Assembly: GCA_001048675.1 (NCBI GenBank)
Contig: CCKK01000001.1
Coordinates: 62,001 to 126,000 of the forward strand
Length of the DNA: 64,000 nt
From: Vibrio diabolicus
GTDB lineage: Bacteria; Pseudomonadota; Gammaproteobacteria; Enterobacterales; Vibrionaceae
Direction of reading: 5' to 3'
In this document: positions 60,958-64,000 of the stretch, in pieces
Numbering within the stretch: the first letter of the stretch is position 1
How the letters are laid out: every line of letters starts with the position of its first letter
Translations under genes and position numbers: made by a program
The notes under the pieces: model-generated
The model's input: the letters and a program-made list of their open reading frames with translations, nothing else
Told to the model about the DNA's origin: nothing
Database searches by the model: none

Positions 60958-61186
60958 CCGTGTTTTCTCTTTCAATTCGGTTTGGGTTGTATAGAACATT
61001 GGGGTCGTTCGAAGAATTTGCAATGTTTTAAATTAACGAGACAAAAATTTACCGGGCGCTGGTGGACATCAGTCAGATTTGTGTCAAAACTGTAATTAAA
61101 TTGAGAACTTATATCCGCAACTATCGACTAACCTATATCCACGGTTATTGATATAACTAAATGTACCTCGGCTTATACGGATAATC

Positions 61187-63067
61187 ATGATGAAAAAAAT
61201 GTCTTTGGCGTTAGCGCTTACGAGTGCCTTACTTGTCGCCCCGCTTAGTTGGGCACAATCCATATCAGCAACCACACAAGACCCTGTATATCAGCTTGAT
61301 GACAAGTTGGTGCTTGGACGAGTGGAGAGCGTTTACTACAGTGATATTCCAGAGCTAAAAGCGGTACCATTTATTGGCAAGATTGATACTGGTGCTGACA
61401 CCACGTCTATGCATGCAGAGAACATCCATGTCAGTAGCTCTCATCCTGACTACCAGAACTTGAAAGACAACGAGTTGTTGTGGGCGATTGTCGATGATTT
61501 AGGTGGGACGAAGGCGAAGTGGGATGCCGATACTTTTAAACCATATCAAGTGAAAGTGAGCTTTACGGTTCCTCATCCTTACACAGGAAAAGAAATACAG
61601 ATTACCGATGATCTGGAGCGAGTGAGCGCCATTCGTAGTCGAACAAGCAAAAAGCCTATTTTACGCCCGACAATAAAAATGCCGATGACGATTGCAGGCC
61701 ACACCGTCGATACAGAAGTGAACCTGACCAAGCGCACGCAATTCTCTTCTCCTATCTTGATTGGTAAAACCTATCTCGATAACAATGCGTGGGTATTCGC
61801 TGGCTACGATTATCTTCAAGAGCAACCAAGCGCAAAAATGATCGGCAAAAAAGAGACGGTTGAAGTTGAGGGCGTACCATACAAGATCAGCATCTCAACC
61901 ACCAGCCGCTACACCAACGTTCACGCACTGGATATCAAGGTTGATAAAAAGAACAATGAAGTTTCTTTCACGCTAGAAGGTGAAAACGGCAAGCGCCATC
62001 CAATGACGTTACCTTTGGTACGCATGCTGAAAACCACCAAAAGCGAGCGTCCGTTGGTCTACTTACCAGTGAAAATCGACGAAAACGAAACTCAACGTTG
62101 GTTAGTCTATTTGCGTGACCGCAGTAAGTTCAGTTCACAAATTCGCTTGGGTCAGGATGTCGCAAGCCAACACTTTGTGATTGATACCGACAGAGAAAAC
62201 CTATTGGGCGGTGTTGAAAAAACGTTCAAGAGCGCACTCAAGTCAAAGCCTCTCGTGATTTCACCGGAAGAACAAGTCACCATTGATGGTTATACCGTTC
62301 CTGCTTACCCCACGTTTACGGTGAAAACGCCATTACTGCGTGTAAATGGCTTTGAAGTAACAGAAAAAGGTAAGGATGAATCTGTCACGTTTTATTTAAT
62401 GAACGATGAGGGTAAAGAAGAAAAAATTACCAAGCCTGTGGTGAAAAAACTCAAAGTGGGTAGCACTGTGCGTCCCGTTGTTGATGGCGATTTCCTTTTC
62501 GGTAGCAAAGAGACATCAATGGAATTTGCACTCGATGTGCTAGATGAAGACGAGACGCAACCATTTTTCGTTTTTGGTCATGACATCGCCAAAGGCGGTG
62601 TGCTGCTGAATACTCGCGCCGACCATTTACTAGATGCAAGACCGCTTTTCAAAGCCGGTCATATCGAAGTGGCTGAAGTGGAAGGGATGTCTTTCCCTGT
62701 TAAATTGGACACTGGTGCTGACGTGAGCTCGATTAATGCCAAGGACATCAAGCGCTTTCAAAAAGACGGTAAAGATATGGTGAGCTTTACTTATGAAAAC
62801 GATCTAGGCATGACCAAGGCGTTTACCCGTGAGGTGGTGGATGTCATGCGTATAACGGCCAAAAAAGGAGAAAAGGCCAACGAACGGCCGGTAGTAGAAA
62901 TGCACGTTAAACTTGGCGAGTTAGAGAAGAAGATCCGAGTCAATTTGCAAGACCGAGGTCGCTTCCATTACAGCATGATTTTAGGTAAAAACTTCCTAAA
63001 ACATGGCGCGGTTGTTTCGAGTGATACGAATTACATCGTGACGCAAAAACCAGATTACGAAAAGTAG
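61187..63067 (+). CDS. Secreted four-module retropepsin-like (Zn_protease/RimK-associated) protein
   Basis: The 626-residue protein has a signal peptide (about 1-23) and then four similar modules: about 44-210, 222-335, 361-475 and 490-617. Modules 1 and 4 carry the aspartic-protease motif DTGAD (67-71 and 508-512) with SSI/SMH after it and the LG(K/Q)-x-L closing strand (SPILIGKTYL, SMILGKNFL). In modules 2 and 3 the catalytic position is lost (SISTTSRYTNVHA; a scrambled PTFTVKTPLL). The single-module family (PF05618) occurs near RimK-like ligases, but none is here. Its role is unknown; a periplasmic protease with two active and two structural modules is plausible. Start ATG 61187; ATG 61190 also fits. 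It is followed by a TACCCAAA hairpin. Confidence 0.8.
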   Translation: MMKKMSLALALTSALLVAPLSWAQSISATTQDPVYQLDDKLVLGRVESVYYSDIPELKAVPFIGKIDTGADTTSMHAENIHVSSSHPDYQNLKDNELLWAIVDDLGGTKAKWDADTFKPYQVKVSFTVPHPYTGKEIQITDDLERVSAIRSRTSKKPILRPTIKMPMTIAGHTVDTEVNLTKRTQFSSPILIGKTYLDNNAWVFAGYDYLQEQPSAKMIGKKETVEVEGVPYKISISTTSRYTNVHALDIKVDKKNNEVSFTLEGENGKRHPMTLPLVRMLKTTKSERPLVYLPVKIDENETQRWLVYLRDRSKFSSQIRLGQDVASQHFVIDTDRENLLGGVEKTFKSALKSKPLVISPEEQVTIDGYTVPAYPTFTVKTPLLRVNGFEVTEKGKDESVTFYLMNDEGKEEKITKPVVKKLKVGSTVRPVVDGDFLFGSKETSMEFALDVLDEDETQPFFVFGHDIAKGGVLLNTRADHLLDARPLFKAGHIEVAEVEGMSFPVKLDTGADVSSINAKDIKRFQKDGKDMVSFTYENDLGMTKAFTREVVDVMRITAKKGEKANERPVVEMHVKLGELEKKIRVNLQDRGRFHYSMILGKNFLKHGAVVSSDTNYIVTQKPDYEK

Positions 63068-63090
63068 CACTCTGGCCGCCTTATTATCTT

Positions 63091-63131
63091 GATACCCAAA
63101 GCCCGAACGAAGCCAGTGCTTTGGGTATATC
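63091..63131 (+). terminator. TACCCAAA-type hairpin after the retropepsin-like gene
   Basis: GATACCCAAAGC (63091-63102) pairs with GCTTTGGGTATATC (63118-63131, two-base bulge) around a 15-base loop. The T-tract is poor. The arms resemble the hairpin at 11411-11466, so it is probably a dispersed palindromic element. Confidence 0.55.
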
Positions 63132-63184
63132 ATCTCCTTAATGCTGCTCAAGAGCGGCATTTTTTAGTTGAGATAGGAGTTAAC

Positions 63185-63676
63185 TTGAAAACTAAGCTGA
63201 TTACCCGTGAAGGTTATAACAAACTCAAACAAGAGCATGATTACCTTTGGAATGAAAAGCGTCCTGAAATCACCAAAATCGTCACCTGGGCGGCGAGCCT
63301 GGGCGATCGCTCAGAAAATGCGGATTACACCTTCAATAAACGTCTGCTTCGTCAGATCGATCGTCGTGTTCGATTTCTTCGCAAGTTTCTGCCTGAAGTC
63401 ACGATCGTTGACTATTCTCCGCAGCAAGAAGGCAAAGTCTTTTTTGGTGCTTGGGTTGAAATAGAAAATGAGGCAGGAGAGGTGAAGAAGTTCCGCATAG
63501 TTGGGCCTGAAGAGATTTATGGAGATGCGAAAGACTACATCTCTATCGATTCACCTATGGCGCGAGCGATGTTGAAAAAGCAAGTGGATGAAGAATTCAC
63601 GGTACGCACCCCAGAAGGTGAAAAAGAGTGGTTCATTAACTCGATTGAATACAACAAACCAGCCTTGGAAGACTGA
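63185..63676 (+). CDS. greB: Transcription elongation factor GreB
   Basis: GreB rescues backtracked RNA polymerase by stimulating transcript cleavage. The 163-residue protein starts at TTG 63185 (after ATAGGAGTTAAC), giving (M)KTKLITREGYNKLKQEH; the frame is open back to 63089, but those residues match nothing. The N-terminal coiled coil carries the catalytic acidic tip GDRSENADY, and the C-terminal FKBP-like domain has DYISIDSPMARAML. In E. coli greB also lies next to tex. Confidence 0.96.
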   Translation: MKTKLITREGYNKLKQEHDYLWNEKRPEITKIVTWAASLGDRSENADYTFNKRLLRQIDRRVRFLRKFLPEVTIVDYSPQQEGKVFFGAWVEIENEAGEVKKFRIVGPEEIYGDAKDYISIDSPMARAMLKKQVDEEFTVRTPEGEKEWFINSIEYNKPALED

Positions 63677-63781
63677 GGCTTTATCACTGATTCAAGTCTC
63701 TTGAAGTTCACTAGAAGTGACTTGAGTCTCAACGTCAGCTTATTGGATACAAAGGCATGGTGCCTTTATCGGAGAAGTAAA

Positions 63782-64000
63782 ATGAACAAAGCAGTCATGT
63801 GTAGCGCTGCACTAACAATAGGATTCTCACTCTCAGTTTTTGCTCAAGATGAAGTGAAAGGCTGTGACGCCAAAGAGTTAGCGGTAGAACAGCAGCTTGA
63901 GTATGCGAAAGCACAAGGTAATGAACATCGAATTAAAGGCTTAGAACAGGCACTTACCGCTATTCAGAATGAATGTTCGGAAGGTGAACTGCGTCAAGAA
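63782..64000 (+). CDS. DUF1090 periplasmic protein, 3' end cut by window edge
   Basis: ATG 63782 follows a TATCGGAGAAGTAA ribosome site. The 73 visible codons encode a signal peptide (MNKAVMCSAALTIGFSLSVFA as two parts: MNKAVMCSAALTIGF, SLSVFA) followed by GCDAKELAVEQQLEYAKAQG and HRIKGLEQALTAIQNEC, the pattern of DUF1090 (YqjC of E. coli). The function is unknown. A small hairpin (AAAGGCATGGTGCCTTT, 63750-63766) lies just upstream. Confidence 0.85.
   Translation, partial: MNKAVMCSAALTIGFSLSVFAQDEVKGCDAKELAVEQQLEYAKAQGNEHRIKGLEQALTAIQNECSEGELRQE

Overview
The window is chromosomal DNA of a Vibrio, most likely of the parahaemolyticus/alginolyticus/harveyi group. The evidence is gene content and order: ubiE-ubiJ-ubiB-tatABC, hemB-ryhB-polA-spf-engB, glnA-ntrBC, hslRO beside a 12-gene type II secretion operon (gspC-N, eps in Vibrio), and nudE-nfuA-gntX/bioH. 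Protein wording and base composition are uniform, and I see no prophage, insertion sequence with a transposase, integron, CRISPR array, tRNA or rRNA.

Layout. 1-2.5 kb: the 5' part of a PAS-GGDEF protein (cut by the window edge) and a DMT-family permease. 2.7-10.1 kb: rmuC, ubiquinone genes ubiE/ubiJ/ubiB, the Tat exporter tatABC, an untracked 44-residue cysteine-rich ORF, and tatD. 10.3-18.2 kb: hemB, a GNAT acetyltransferase, polA, engB and cytochrome c4, interleaved with three global regulatory RNAs (RyhB, Spot 42 and a CsrB-type RNA) and one further orphan terminator. 18.3-22.7 kb: a methyltransferase, yihI, a DUF2489 protein, hemN and add. 22.8-30.3 kb, all minus: a dCache-HAMP-GGDEF-EAL protein, ntrC, ntrB, a DUF4124 protein and glnA, with a visible sigma-54 promoter and NtrC sites. 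30.8-42.2 kb: typA, a P-loop NTPase, a DUF2959 lipoprotein, a small inverted-repeat element, yihY, dtd, yiiD, an AsmA-like protein, pckA, hslO and hslR. 42.4-53.8 kb: gspC-gspN behind a CRP-like site. 54-64 kb: cysQ, nudE, nfuA, gntX, bioH, a hypothetical protein, tex, a four-module retropepsin-like protein, greB and the start of a DUF1090 protein.

How it works together. Several blocks are functional units: quinone synthesis plus Tat export for respiratory enzymes; nitrogen control (GlnA under NtrBC and sigma-54); iron, carbon and Csr regulation by RNAs; heat-shock factors Hsp15/Hsp33; and the complete T2SS apart from the prepilin peptidase.

Five genes (ubiJ, ubiB, the GGDEF-EAL gene, gspJ twice, cysQ) have single-base shifts, mostly in A or T runs. 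Several of these genes are important for growth or secretion, so homopolymer errors in this assembly are the most economical explanation. This should be settled before treating them as pseudogenes. The least explained items are the four-module retropepsin protein, the 44-residue CxH/CxxC protein, the 267-bp inverted-repeat element, the paired 36-bp repeats next to cysQ, and the DnaA-box/GATC cluster before polA.
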